Assembly (NCBI GenBank): GCA_001735895.1
Contig: DS021198.1
Coordinates: forward strand, 364,073 to 409,665
Source of the DNA: Olavius algarvensis Gamma 3 endosymbiont
GTDB lineage: Bacteria > Pseudomonadota > Gammaproteobacteria > GCA-001735895
Length of the DNA stretch: 45,593 nt
Reading direction: 5' to 3'
Each line of letters starts with the position of its first letter. The stretch's first letter is position 1. A program made the translations under genes and the position numbers. Of the stretch, positions 1 to 11,191 are shown one piece after another. Under the pieces are notes generated by a model. That model was not told the origin of the DNA. It saw only the letters and a program-made list of their open reading frames with translations, and did not search any database.

Positions 1-460
1 TGTTCATCATCAGGTGAACCTTGAGCCCCTGATTACGGGAAGTCGCGCTGGCTTCGGCCCAGTCAAATCCATGTCCCTTGAGCTGAATCGGGGTGGAATC
101 CAGTAGATAGGTTAGCTCAGTTAGCTCGCGGCGCTGTTTGCCATGCATAAACGCCATCAATTGTTCTGTCACCGTCTTGAACAAAACCGGATTACGGCGT
201 TGATTGGCATCCGACAGGGTGGAACGCCGGATCGGCCCCGTGCCTAAATGGTAATGATGGGCTGCCTGGGCGTTGAAACCCGTCTCGAGCTCTCTCAGGC
301 TACGGACGCCTGAGATCTGGCCGTATAACAATGCCAATAGGTGGTCATAGGGCTTGAAGGATTTATCGTAACGGCCAGCCTGGAGGCTAGACGAAATTCG
401 ATCAATCAAATTACGCGGAAGGGCTTCTAAAAGTTGATGAAATCGAGTATTACTGTACAC
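1..460 (-). CDS. IS4-family transposase, N-terminal 153 residues (partial)
   Basis: The gene starts at a GTG (458-460) and reads VYSNTRFHQLLEALPRN, with no stop before the window edge. It aligns along its length with the second transposase (MYTYTRFGELLKVLPKN), sharing RSLRELE, AHHYHLG, GPIxRSTLSDAN and LLDSTPI. The last of these carries the first catalytic aspartate of the DDE transposase domain. The N-terminal part resembles the DUF4372-type domain that precedes the DDE domain in this IS4 subgroup. This copy has no frameshift in the visible part, so it could be active. The catalytic E and YREK region lies outside the window. Confidence 0.85.
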   Translation of the reverse strand, partial: MYSNTRFHQLLEALPRNLIDRISSSLQAGRYDKSFKPYDHLLALLYGQISGVRSLRELETGFNAQAAHHYHLGTGPIRRSTLSDANQRRNPVLFKTVTEQLMAFMHGKQRRELTELTYLLDSTPIQLKGHGFDWAEASATSRNQGLKVHLMMN

Positions 461-566
461 CTTGTTGTTCCTTTTGTTTTTGAGTTCGCACTCGGGGTTG
501 TAACCCCAAACATTAGGAACAGCAAGACCTTTACTTCCTTCTTCAGTTTTTCCCCGGACAGCTATG
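1..566 (-). mobile_element. IS4-family insertion sequence, 5' part (runs off left edge)
   Basis: The upstream end of an IS4-type element. On the minus strand it begins at 566 with CATAGCTGTCCGG, closely matching the terminal repeat CACTGCTGTCCGG of the second IS4 copy at 15914-17182. Next comes a leader of about 100 bp and a transposase gene that leaves the window. The flank at 567-576, read on the minus strand, is CGCGCAAGCG, part of a REP-like palindrome (GTCATCCCCGCGCAAGCG). The second copy is inserted at the same position of the same motif. The other end is outside the window, so the target duplication cannot be confirmed. Confidence 0.8.
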
Positions 567-676
567 CGCTTGCGCGGGGATGACATTATGAGGCAAAGAT
601 TTTATAACGCGCCGCCTTGGCAAGATCCCGATGTGTCGGAGCCCGCCGGGCCGCGTAGGCTTTCGCGGGGATGACT
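567..676. repeat. REP-like palindromic repeat remnants
   Basis: Two half-copies of the window's dispersed repeat (consensus GTCATCCCCGCG[C/A]AAGC) end in CGCGGGGATGAC, at 572-583 and about 664-675. The rest of the gap between the IS end and the oxidoreductase gene holds no gene that I can see. Related copies lie near 5292-5322, 15842-15913, 17183-17247 and 17276-17348. Confidence 0.6.
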
Positions 677-684
677 CGCAACGT

Positions 685-1671
685 TTATTCCTGGTTTTGC
701 AGCACGATCTTGCCGAAATGGCCGCCGCGTTCCATCAGGCGGTGCGCCTCGGCGGCCTGACCTAACGGAAACCGGGCGTCGATCAGGGGTTCGATGGCAC
801 CGCTTGCGAACAGCGGCATTACCGCCGTTTCGAATTGATCGATGATTGCCGCCTTTTCGAGCACCGGGCGTGAGCGCAATACCGAGCCGATGATACGCTG
901 GCGCTTCACCATCATCGCCGCCAGGTTGAGTTCCGCCTTGATGCCGCCCATGACGCCAATCAGCATCAGCGTGCCGGCAAGCGCGAGCGACTTCATATTG
1001 GATTCGAGATATTTGGCGCCAATGTGATCGAGAATGACATCCACCCCGCGTTTTTCCGTAATTCGCCTGACTTCCTCGGCAAAATTCTGTTCACGGTAAT
1101 CGATGACGTGATTGGCTCCCTGGCCAGCCACGCGCTCCAGTTTGCCGCTGGAAGCGGTAACGATGATTTCAGTTTGCGGCGTCAATGCTCTGCACAGCTG
1201 TATCGCCGAGGTTGCGACGCCGCCGCCGCCGCCGTGAATCAAAACCGATTTCTTGCCCTCCAGCTCGGCCAGCATGAACAGGTTCAGGTAAGCCGTGATA
1301 TAGGTCTCGCAAATACAGGCGGCCTGCTCGCAGCTGACTGCATCCGGTATCGTCATCGCATGCGCTTCGTAGGCGAGCGCATACTCGGCGTAGCCGCCGC
1401 CGCCGACCAGCGCCACCACGCGGTCACCCAGCTTGAATCGTGTCGCGTCCGCGCCCACCGCTTCGACCGTGCCGGCGACTTCGAGCCCGAGGATCTCCGA
1501 ATCGCCAGGCACCGGCGGGTAGTTACCCTGGCGCTGGATCACGTCGGGCCGGTTTACCGATGCGTTGATTACCTTGATCAGAATCTGGTCACCCGTGGGT
1601 GACGGCGTATCCACCTCGGCGAACTCCATCATTTCGGGTCCGCCGAAGTCCTTCAATATGATTGCTTTCAT
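685..1671 (-). CDS. Zinc-independent NAD(P)H quinone oxidoreductase (PIG3-like)
   Basis: A 328-residue medium-chain dehydrogenase/reductase. The N-terminal GroES-like domain begins MKAIILKDFGGPEMMEF and contains NRPDVIQRQGNYPPVPG, typical of the quinone oxidoreductase/PIG3 branch. It lacks the catalytic-zinc cysteine and histidine of alcohol dehydrogenases. The Rossmann domain has a glycine-rich turn (IHGGGGGVATSAIQL). The family uses NAD(P)H to reduce quinones or activated enones in the cytosol. The ATG at 1669-1671 matches the family N terminus; a longer open frame upstream overlaps the next gene and is rejected. It lies 16 nt downstream of the gamma-glutamyltransferase gene on the same strand, so the two are probably cotranscribed. 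The substrate is unknown. Confidence 0.9.
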   Translation of the reverse strand: MKAIILKDFGGPEMMEFAEVDTPSPTGDQILIKVINASVNRPDVIQRQGNYPPVPGDSEILGLEVAGTVEAVGADATRFKLGDRVVALVGGGGYAEYALAYEAHAMTIPDAVSCEQAACICETYITAYLNLFMLAELEGKKSVLIHGGGGGVATSAIQLCRALTPQTEIIVTASSGKLERVAGQGANHVIDYREQNFAEEVRRITEKRGVDVILDHIGAKYLESNMKSLALAGTLMLIGVMGGIKAELNLAAMMVKRQRIIGSVLRSRPVLEKAAIIDQFETAVMPLFASGAIEPLIDARFPLGQAAEAHRLMERGGHFGKIVLQNQE

Positions 1672-1687
1672 GCCTGTTCCTGTTTGA

Positions 1688-3277
1688 TTAATAACCCATG
1701 GCGCAACCGTCCTTGCGCGGGTCGGATCCGCCCTGCAGCACGCCCTGTTCCCAGTCGATGACGATTGCCTGCCCGCCGCCGTGAGGGCCGTCTTGCGCGG
1801 TGACCTGGTGACCTCTGGCCGCGAGCCCTGCGCGAGTCGCCGCGGGAACGCCGGTCTCCACATCGAGGACGCCGTTGTATAGCAGGAAACGCGCGGCATC
1901 CAGCGCCTGCTGAATATCCATGCCGTAGTCGATCCAGTTCGACAACAGGTAAGCTTGTCCCAGCGCCTGGTATTGACCGCCCATGACGCCAAAACTCAGC
2001 ACCGGCTTGCCTTCGCGATAGGCCATTGCCGGGATAATGGTGTTCATCGGGCGCTTACCCGGTTCGAGCTGATTGAAATGCCCCTCTTCGAGGACGAACC
2101 CCGCGCCCCGATTATTCAGGTTGATGCCGGTCGAGCCGGCGACGAGACCGCTGCCCCAGGAGTGGAACACGCTGTTGATAAACGAGCAGGCATTCCGGTC
2201 GCGGTCGACGACAGTGATGTAGACCGTATCGCGATGGTCGGGTAAGGCTGATGCGACCGGCTGCGCCAGCGCCTGCTGCATATCGATGCGCCCGAACTGG
2301 CGTTGCGCGAATTCGTCCGACAGCATTTGCGCCACCGGCAACTCCTTGAAGCCGCTATCGGCGACGAAGCGGTCGCGTTCGGCCATCGCCAGCGTAAAGG
2401 CTTCGCTCAGCAGGTGTACGTGCTCGGCGCTCAGATGCGGCAGTTGCGCCACTTCGGTTTGCGCAAGAATATTGAGCGCCATCAGCGTGGTGATTCCCTG
2501 GCCGTTGGGCGGGACTTCGAATACCTCGTAACCGCGATAATTGCTGCTAATCGGCTCGACCCACTCGGAACGGTGATCCGCCAGATCGTCCAGTGTCATC
2601 AGACCATCCCGGGAATCGCTGTAGCGTACGATTTCCTCCGCGATATCGCCCAGATAGAAACCGTCGCGGCCTTCGCTCGCGATGCGGCGCAGACTGCTTG
2701 CAAGGTCGGGTTGACGATGAATGCTGCCCGCTGGCGGCGCCTTGCCGCCGACCAGGTAGGCGGCGCTTGCTTCCGGCGTTTGCGCCAGCAGTTCATCGCT
2801 CTTGTGCCAGTTGTGGGCAATCACCGGGGAGACGGCATAGCCCTGTTCGGCATAGTGAATAGCGGGTTGCAACAGTGCAGCGAAGTCGAGCTGGCCGAAC
2901 CTGCGGTTGGCCTCGACCCAGGCGTCGATTGCGCCGGGCACGGTCACCGCGAGAATATTGTATTCCGGAATGCTGTCGAAGCCGCGCGCACGGATGACTT
3001 CCGCGCTGGCGGCGGCCGGCGAGCGCCCGCTACCGTTTAGCGCATGCAGTTTGCCGCTGGCGTTTTCATGATAAAGGATGAAGCAATCGCCGCCGATGCC
3101 GGTCGAATAGGTTTCGACTACCGATAAGACCGCGCTGGCCGCAATCGCGGCGTCGAGCGCATTGCCGCCGTCGCGCAGCACCTGTAACGCGGTCTCGGTG
3201 GCCAGCGGCTGGCTGGTGGCCGCCATGGCTTCGGCGGACATCACGACCGAACGGCCTGGAAGTTGATGGTTTCTCAC
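1688..3277 (-). CDS. Gamma-glutamyltransferase family protein (Ntn-hydrolase)
   Basis: A 529-residue member of the gamma-glutamyltranspeptidase family, which cleaves gamma-glutamyl bonds (glutathione and related compounds). Its precursors self-cleave so that a threonine becomes the N-terminal nucleophile of the small subunit. The candidate nucleophile is Thr351 in RDTVYITVVDRDRNAC, matching the conserved D-T-x4-VVD-x-(D/R)-x-NA block. Upstream motifs include GGNALDAAIA (37-46) and GIGGDCF (60-66), and the C-terminal half carries GVMGGQYQALG. I see no convincing signal peptide, so it may be cytosolic like YwrD-type enzymes rather than periplasmic like E. coli Ggt. It is the first gene of a two-gene minus-strand unit with the oxidoreductase and is divergent from the gene at 3492. 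Confidence 0.9.
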   Translation of the reverse strand: MRNHQLPGRSVVMSAEAMAATSQPLATETALQVLRDGGNALDAAIAASAVLSVVETYSTGIGGDCFILYHENASGKLHALNGSGRSPAAASAEVIRARGFDSIPEYNILAVTVPGAIDAWVEANRRFGQLDFAALLQPAIHYAEQGYAVSPVIAHNWHKSDELLAQTPEASAAYLVGGKAPPAGSIHRQPDLASSLRRIASEGRDGFYLGDIAEEIVRYSDSRDGLMTLDDLADHRSEWVEPISSNYRGYEVFEVPPNGQGITTLMALNILAQTEVAQLPHLSAEHVHLLSEAFTLAMAERDRFVADSGFKELPVAQMLSDEFAQRQFGRIDMQQALAQPVASALPDHRDTVYITVVDRDRNACSFINSVFHSWGSGLVAGSTGINLNNRGAGFVLEEGHFNQLEPGKRPMNTIIPAMAYREGKPVLSFGVMGGQYQALGQAYLLSNWIDYGMDIQQALDAARFLLYNGVLDVETGVPAATRAGLAARGHQVTAQDGPHGGGQAIVIDWEQGVLQGGSDPRKDGCAMGY

Positions 3278-3491
3278 TAGTTTGCTCTGAACTCGGTCGG
3301 GTTTGCAAATCGGACCCGAAAACGTCCATTATACCCACTTCTGCCGCCGCCGTTGCGATAGAGTTATACGGTCTCGGCGATGGGTCGCCCGTGCAGCCCG
3401 GCAAACTTCGCGACGCGGCGCAAACCGGTAAATTACGCATTTAACGAAGCGGCGTCAATTTCTGGTATAACTGACAGAAAGCCGCGAACTT

Positions 3492-5288
3492 ATGTTTGAA
3501 AAATCTCCGGAAAATCAAAATACGGGTGCCTGGAGCCCCGCTATCAAGTCGACACTACCGTCGCAGTATCTGTCGCTGTCGACCCTGTTCCGATCGGAAA
3601 ACGTGACCACCAGTATCGCCACCGCGAACGAGTTGAGCGGATTCACCGGACTGCCGCTACAACGATTGATCTGCTTCCGCCCGCAACGGCTGGTGGTGCA
3701 CGAACTGCTGATACGAGTGTCGGCCGATATCTTCGTTGACGATGGCTCGAAATACGAAGATCTGGGGGTCAATTTCCGCCGGGTGGTAGATCGCATTCTG
3801 AGCGGTTACATCGAACCCCACATGGCGCACATTGTCGAGTGTTTCGAGCAGATGCGCCGGCGCGGCGAAGCGATGATCGCCGCGCAACTGGAAACCGACC
3901 TGTTTGCGCCGCCGGCCAAGGCCGCTCACGGTTCCGATAAGTTCAGCCTGGCTAAGTTGTTCGGCAGGAAGCCCAGCAGAGCGAAGCCGGTCGAGTGCGA
4001 GTCCGTCGAGCTCCGCCATCAGCATATTCTCGACGACTGGAAGCAACAGATGCAGGTCGACGGCGATGCGTTGGCGAGCGCGGTTTATTCGGCGCTTTGC
4101 GTCGTCGGCAAGGCGCTCATCATCAAACATGGCCGCATCGTCGGCGAGAAATCCCTGCTGACCTCGCTGGTGACCGGCCTGGTATGCAATCAGTACGGCA
4201 GCGAATTAATCGGCGAAATCATAACGCCATACGTGCAACGGGCCGCAGTGCGGGAAAATTATCGAATCTTGCCGGCGCAGGCCGAGCCGGTCGTCATCAA
4301 CGTCAAGGGCGCTTCCGCCTCGGGCAAAAGCACCATGCGGCCATTGCAGCGGCTGCACACCGAGAAACTCGGACTGAACTGGCAGGATTTTGCATTGATC
4401 AGTCCGGACATCTGGCGCAAGTACCTGCTCGACTACGATTCACTGGGAGAGGCCTACAAGTATGCGGGTACGCTGGCCGGCGACGAAATTCCCATCGTCG
4501 ATCAAAAGCTCGATCGCTATATCGCGAACAAGGCCGCCGCAGGGAACGTTTCGCACCTGCTGATCGATCGGTTTCGTTTCGATAGCTTTGCCCCGGGACG
4601 CGATACGGAGGAGGGTAGCAATTTATTAACCCGATTCGGTCACACGGTCTACCTGATATTTATGGTAACGCCGCCGCCGTCAACGGTGGAACGCGCCTGG
4701 TTGCGCGGACTGCAGGTCGGGCGCTACAAGGCGGTGGACGACTTGCTGTATCACAATATCGAAGCCTTCACCGGAATCCCGTTACTGTTTTTCACCTGGG
4801 CGCTGCGCAAGGATAAAACCGTTTACTACGAATTCCTCGATAACAGCGTCGCCCACAAGCAAACGCCAAAAACCATCGCCTTTGGTTTGAACGAGGAAAT
4901 GTACATTATCGATTTCAAATGCATGCTCGATATCGTGCGTTACACCAAGATTAATATAAACGCCGCTAATCCCGCCGAGGTTTATCCCGCGGCCGCCGCG
5001 ATGGCGCCCCAGGCCAACACCGCTTTTCTGGTTCAGTGTGTAAAAAAAATCCCTAAGATCAATTTCGTCGAGCGGTTATCTGGGCGGATATATGCCTGTA
5101 TCGAGTCGGGCGCGGTGTCCTGGGTCGATCGCGAACTGCTGCGGCGCGTCGCGCGGGAAAGCGAGGCGCAGGCGGCATTGGCGGCGATGGCGCCGCAGCT
5201 GATGGATAACCTGGAACAGGTGGCGCAGCGCAGTGCCCTAGCTCTGCCCGAGGCCGCGTTGCGGCATACGCTTGGGGATATGCGCTGA
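3492..5288 (+). CDS. Large protein with zeta-toxin-like P-loop kinase domain
   Basis: A 598-residue protein I cannot assign to a named function. Residues 1-265 look mostly helical with no motif I recognise. A Walker A loop, GASASGKST, lies at 273-281 after a hydrophobic strand (EPVVINVKG). It is followed by ALISPDIWRKYLLDYDS (301-317) and LLIDRFRFDSF (356-366). A P-loop followed by a DxxR segment is the layout of zeta-toxin and related small-molecule kinases. The C-terminal portion (about 440-598) has no recognised motif. It is much longer than zeta toxins (under 300 residues) and no antitoxin-like small gene precedes it, so a toxin role is not supported. The start is the ATG at 3492; no strong ribosome binding site is visible. 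It stands alone between divergent and convergent neighbours. Confidence 0.75.
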   Translation: MFEKSPENQNTGAWSPAIKSTLPSQYLSLSTLFRSENVTTSIATANELSGFTGLPLQRLICFRPQRLVVHELLIRVSADIFVDDGSKYEDLGVNFRRVVDRILSGYIEPHMAHIVECFEQMRRRGEAMIAAQLETDLFAPPAKAAHGSDKFSLAKLFGRKPSRAKPVECESVELRHQHILDDWKQQMQVDGDALASAVYSALCVVGKALIIKHGRIVGEKSLLTSLVTGLVCNQYGSELIGEIITPYVQRAAVRENYRILPAQAEPVVINVKGASASGKSTMRPLQRLHTEKLGLNWQDFALISPDIWRKYLLDYDSLGEAYKYAGTLAGDEIPIVDQKLDRYIANKAAAGNVSHLLIDRFRFDSFAPGRDTEEGSNLLTRFGHTVYLIFMVTPPPSTVERAWLRGLQVGRYKAVDDLLYHNIEAFTGIPLLFFTWALRKDKTVYYEFLDNSVAHKQTPKTIAFGLNEEMYIIDFKCMLDIVRYTKININAANPAEVYPAAAAMAPQANTAFLVQCVKKIPKINFVERLSGRIYACIESGAVSWVDRELLRRVARESEAQAALAAMAPQLMDNLEQVAQRSALALPEAALRHTLGDMR

Positions 5289-5291
5289 GTC

Positions 5292-5322
5292 TGCAATCCC
5301 GCGCAGGCTTACGCGGAATGAC
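5292..5322. repeat. Degenerate REP-like palindrome
   Basis: On the minus strand this reads GTCATTCCGCGTAAGCCTGC followed by GCGGGATTGC, a diverged copy of the window's REP-like repeat. It sits between two convergent genes and could act as a weak terminator hairpin. Confidence 0.45.
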
Positions 5323-5416
5323 TTCTTAAGTAAGTGCCATCAGGGGCAGTATACTTAATTTCTATAAAGTCCCTAGGTTGGTTCGGAAATAAGTAAACCA
5401 TCCCCTTTTTTCGGAA

Positions 5417-6163
5417 TTAGTGGCTGTGCTGCAGGTTTAACCACTGATAGCGGTCCGCCGCACGAATCGCCAGCTCATGGACATCGGCGCCTTTGATGAC
5501 AGTAATCGAGATGACGTCACCGGGTTCGCCTTGAGCCCAGACTTTACGATAGAAGTCGGCCATGGAAACTACCGGTTTCCCACCGGTCGCTGCAATGATG
5601 TCACCGGGTTTGATGCCGGCCATCATGGCGGGTCCGTCGTCGGCAACTCTTTGTACTAGCAGCCTACCTTCAACCTCTTCGGTGTAGATGCCGAGCCAGG
5701 GTTTGCGCGGTCCGGATGAGCGGCCCTCGCTGAGCAAGTCACCTAGCACCGATTTGAGGAGGTCAATCGGAAGAAACATGTTACCGGGCACCGTTTGTTC
5801 GCCGTCGATGGCATCGCCAATTGCCAATGATCCAATCCCGATCAATTTTCCGTCGGCTGCGATCAGGGCGGCGCCACCGAACCGGGGATATAGGGGTACC
5901 GTAAACAAGGCATCTTCGAGCAAATATTCCCAGTAACCGGCAAACTCTCGCTCACCCGCGAACATGGCCGGGCGTGCGGTCCGGGAACCGCCATAGCTGG
6001 CGATCACTATCCTTTCTCCGGGAGTCAGCCCGGTCGATGACCCAAGCTCCATCGGTCGGATATTCACGTCGGCTGCGGTGCGCAGCAAACCGAACCCCGT
6101 TTCGTAGTCATAGGCCAGCACTTTGACCGGAGCCAGCTCGCCACTCGGAAGCAAGATCTCCAC
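5417..6163 (-). pseudogene. HtrA-like protein with PDZ domain, 5'-truncated by an IS3-family element
   Basis: About 248 residues remain of a trypsin-like (S1C/HtrA type) protein with a C-terminal PDZ domain. PSGELAPVKVLAYDYETGFGLLRT corresponds to the HtrA segment around the catalytic aspartate, but the usual TDLAL reads TGFGL. The segment YPRFGGAALIAADGKLIGIGS replaces the usual GNSGGPLxN, so the catalytic serine is absent too. The PDZ domain (about 155-240) has WLGIY and GIKPGDIIAATGGKPV. The frame runs upstream into the IS left end at 6165, so signal peptide and catalytic histidine region are missing. The nominal GTG start at 6163 is an accident of the junction. It was probably already a non-catalytic relative of HtrA before truncation. 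Confidence 0.8.
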
Positions 6164-6214
6164 CTGAATCGCCCCGAGTTTGTCGGAGGCTCAATTTCTT
6201 GAGAGGATTGAGCA

Positions 6215-7425
<1,211 letters not shown>

Positions 7426-7603
7426 TGACCTACAGCTATTTTCACGCGAGCAAATATGCAACAGGCGAGTAACACTGAGCAAAAAGCGCTTATATATCCT
7501 ATTCATCCATAGAGTATTTTCACGCGCGTTTTGGAGCCATGCCGCTGGCGAGGGCGAGTATGCATTAAGTATTTATGCCTTCCTCGACCAGGTTGCGCGG
7601 ATT

Positions 7604-7870
7604 TTATGCGCCTTTTTGGTTGCGCGCGCGCCGTTGCTGCAGTTTAAGCTCGTTTCTTTGTTGTTTGAGGGTCGCTTCCGCGACCATCTCCGAACTGCGG
7701 TCGATCAACACCACCAGGATACAGTCGTCGTCGTTGAACAGGTGAACGTCGATAACGCAATTATCTCCGAGTTCATAACATTCGATACTCTCGTAGTCGT
7801 TCCTCATGGGAATATAACTCAGCAAAAACAGTGCGCTATCGAGAATGTTTTCGGCCGGGCTTGCTGTCAC
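7604..7870 (-). CDS. Small protein of unknown function overlapping the GTPase gene
   Basis: An 88-residue protein from a GTG at 7868-7870. The GTG overlaps the TGA stop of the upstream GTPase gene as GTGA, a classic translational-coupling arrangement. It reads VTASPAENILDSALFLLSYIPMRNDYESIECYEL, then a beta-rich ELGDNCVIDVHLFNDDDCILVVLIDRSS, and ends in a charged helix (EATLKQQRNELKLQQRR). The strand pattern followed by a helix resembles the end of a PAS-like domain and its linker, but this is only a resemblance. The unusual length and the disturbed DNA downstream (7426-7603 has no gene) raise the possibility that it is the N-terminal remnant of a longer effector of the GTPase. Confidence 0.65.
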   Translation of the reverse strand: MTASPAENILDSALFLLSYIPMRNDYESIECYELGDNCVIDVHLFNDDDCILVVLIDRSSEMVAEATLKQQRNELKLQQRRARNQKGA

Positions 7871-8373
7871 GCCGCCGGTCCCTCCAGCAATTGCAGCGCC
7901 AGCGCCTGGAAGGCGCGTTTGACGTTCGACCCTTCCTTGGCGCTGGTTTCGTATACCTGCCCACCCGCGTCGTCCAACTCGGCCAGCCGCGCGCGTTCGA
8001 TTTCCCATTCGTTCTCGAGATCGGATTTGTTCACCATAAAAACGGTCGGGACTTCACCGACCTGGCTGAACAGTCGCTGTTGTAACTGGCAAGCCGTATC
8101 GAGGGTTTCCGCCCGGGTGCCGTCGGCCACCAGAACGGCGCCGGCAGCACCGCGAAAATAGGTATCGCGTACCTGGACGGTTTCCTCTTCGCCGGCCAGG
8201 TCCCAGAGAATAAGTTCGATGGCTTGATCGTTGATCTGCATTGTTTTCTTGTCGATCTTGACCCCTAGCGTGGTTTGATATTTGCCGCTGAAGATACTGA
8301 ACACGTATTGCTGCACCAGCGAAGTCTTGCCGACGGCAAATGCGCCCAGCATACAGATCTTAAATTTTTTCAT
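7867..8373 (-). CDS. Ras/Rab-like small GTPase
   Basis: A 168-residue P-loop GTPase. Visible motifs are G1 GAFAVGKT (10-17), a G2-like threonine in KYQTTLGVKI, G3 DLAGEE (58-63), G4 NKSD (115-118) and G5 ETSAKEG. The position of the catalytic glutamine of Ras (DxAGQ) is Glu62 here, so intrinsic hydrolysis may differ. I chose the ATG at 8371-8373 (MKKFKICMLG) because it places the P-loop at the usual distance from the N terminus. A longer frame upstream adds an unrelated extension. Bacterial Ras-like GTPases such as MglA act in polarity or signalling, usually with a regulator encoded alongside. The overlapping 88-residue gene is the obvious partner candidate. Confidence 0.88.
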   Translation of the reverse strand: MKKFKICMLGAFAVGKTSLVQQYVFSIFSGKYQTTLGVKIDKKTMQINDQAIELILWDLAGEEETVQVRDTYFRGAAGAVLVADGTRAETLDTACQLQQRLFSQVGEVPTVFMVNKSDLENEWEIERARLAELDDAGGQVYETSAKEGSNVKRAFQALALQLLEGPAA

Positions 8374-8620
8374 GTATGGCGTCGAAAGTTGGCATCGCTC
8401 CAAACCTGTCGTATAAAACCAAGCCAGTATAGACATCGCCCAAGGGCATATCCACGTTCAATTTGGCGGCGGGAAACGAAACCCGATGTTACGTGAGGAT
8501 CGGCTCGGCTCGCATAAGTGGCGCCGGCACTATTTTCCGCAAACCGGCTTTCCATAGCAACGACTAAGTAATCGCCGCATTGCCGGCCGATTTTGTGCCC
8601 GGCAGAGACGGGAGCGTGGT

Positions 8621-8658
8621 CTAATTCGATAGTTAATAGATATTAACTATCGAATTAG
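8621..8658. promoter_or_regulatory. Perfect 17-bp inverted repeat upstream of katG
   Basis: CTAATTCGATAGTTAAT (8621-8637) and its exact reverse complement (8642-8658) flank a 4-bp spacer. The repeat ends 90 bp before the katG start and is AT-rich with no T-tract, which favours an operator over a terminator. The inner ATAG...CTAT spacing does not match the standard OxyR consensus, so I do not name the regulator. The rest of the 375-bp gap between the GTPase gene and katG holds nothing else I recognise. Confidence 0.6.
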
Positions 8659-8727
8659 TAATTATATTTAATTAGTTTTATCAACCCCAGGGGCGTAATA
8701 ATGCAATTCCTAACCGAGTGATTGTGA

Positions 8728-10911
<2,184 letters not shown>

Positions 10912-10933
10912 TCCCGGCAGTAGTGGGGTAAAT

Positions 10934-10978
10934 GGCGGCGCAAGGAAGTTTTATTATCCTCGCGCCGCCTTTATTTGT
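10934..10978 (+). terminator. Rho-independent terminator of katG
   Basis: The stem GGCGGCGC (10934-10941) pairs with GCGCCGCC (10962-10969), extended internally by AGG/CCT, and is followed by TTTATTTG. It lies 22 nt after the katG stop. Confidence 0.8.
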
Positions 10979-11091
10979 TGGCGGCGAGTTTTTATAGTCT
11001 TCCGATTGAGTGACCATATCCGGGCGCGGAGACCGCTTGGTTTTAACCGTCCGCGACTGCTTGACGGCCCAGGGGCTGGGATTATTCATGC

Positions 11092-11107
11092 TAGGACAAT
11101 TGTCCTA
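11092..11107. promoter_or_regulatory. Candidate operator: 16-bp perfect palindrome
   Basis: TAGGACAATTGTCCTA is a perfect palindrome 84 bp upstream of the tetR start. Size and symmetry suit a TetR-family dimer site, so it may be the autoregulatory operator of the adjacent, now frameshifted, regulator. A looser inverted repeat (GTAAT...ATTAC) follows at 11112-11140. Confidence 0.5.
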
Positions 11108-11191
11108 ATTAGTAATGGTTTCATCTGTAACAGAAATTACGCTTGATTCGAATCCGGTGCGCCGGATAGGTATTACCCGGATATAATTGCC

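Noticed and set aside
1672-1992. An extra 107 residues at the N terminus of the quinone oxidoreductase
   Set aside because: The extension overlaps the gamma-glutamyltransferase gene in another frame and has no family similarity; the conserved MKAIILKDFGG start is at 1671.
3492-5288. Toxin-antitoxin locus based on the zeta-like P-loop
   Set aside because: The protein is far longer than zeta toxins, and there is no small antitoxin gene upstream or downstream.
7430-7603. Short minus-strand frame reading VKILYG, like the start of a glycosyltransferase
   Set aside because: It stops after six residues and no continuation is found; coincidence.
8374-8436. N-terminal extension MSILAWFYTTGLERC on the small GTPase
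   Set aside because: The P-loop would be about 30 residues in; the internal ATG at 8373 gives the normal spacing.
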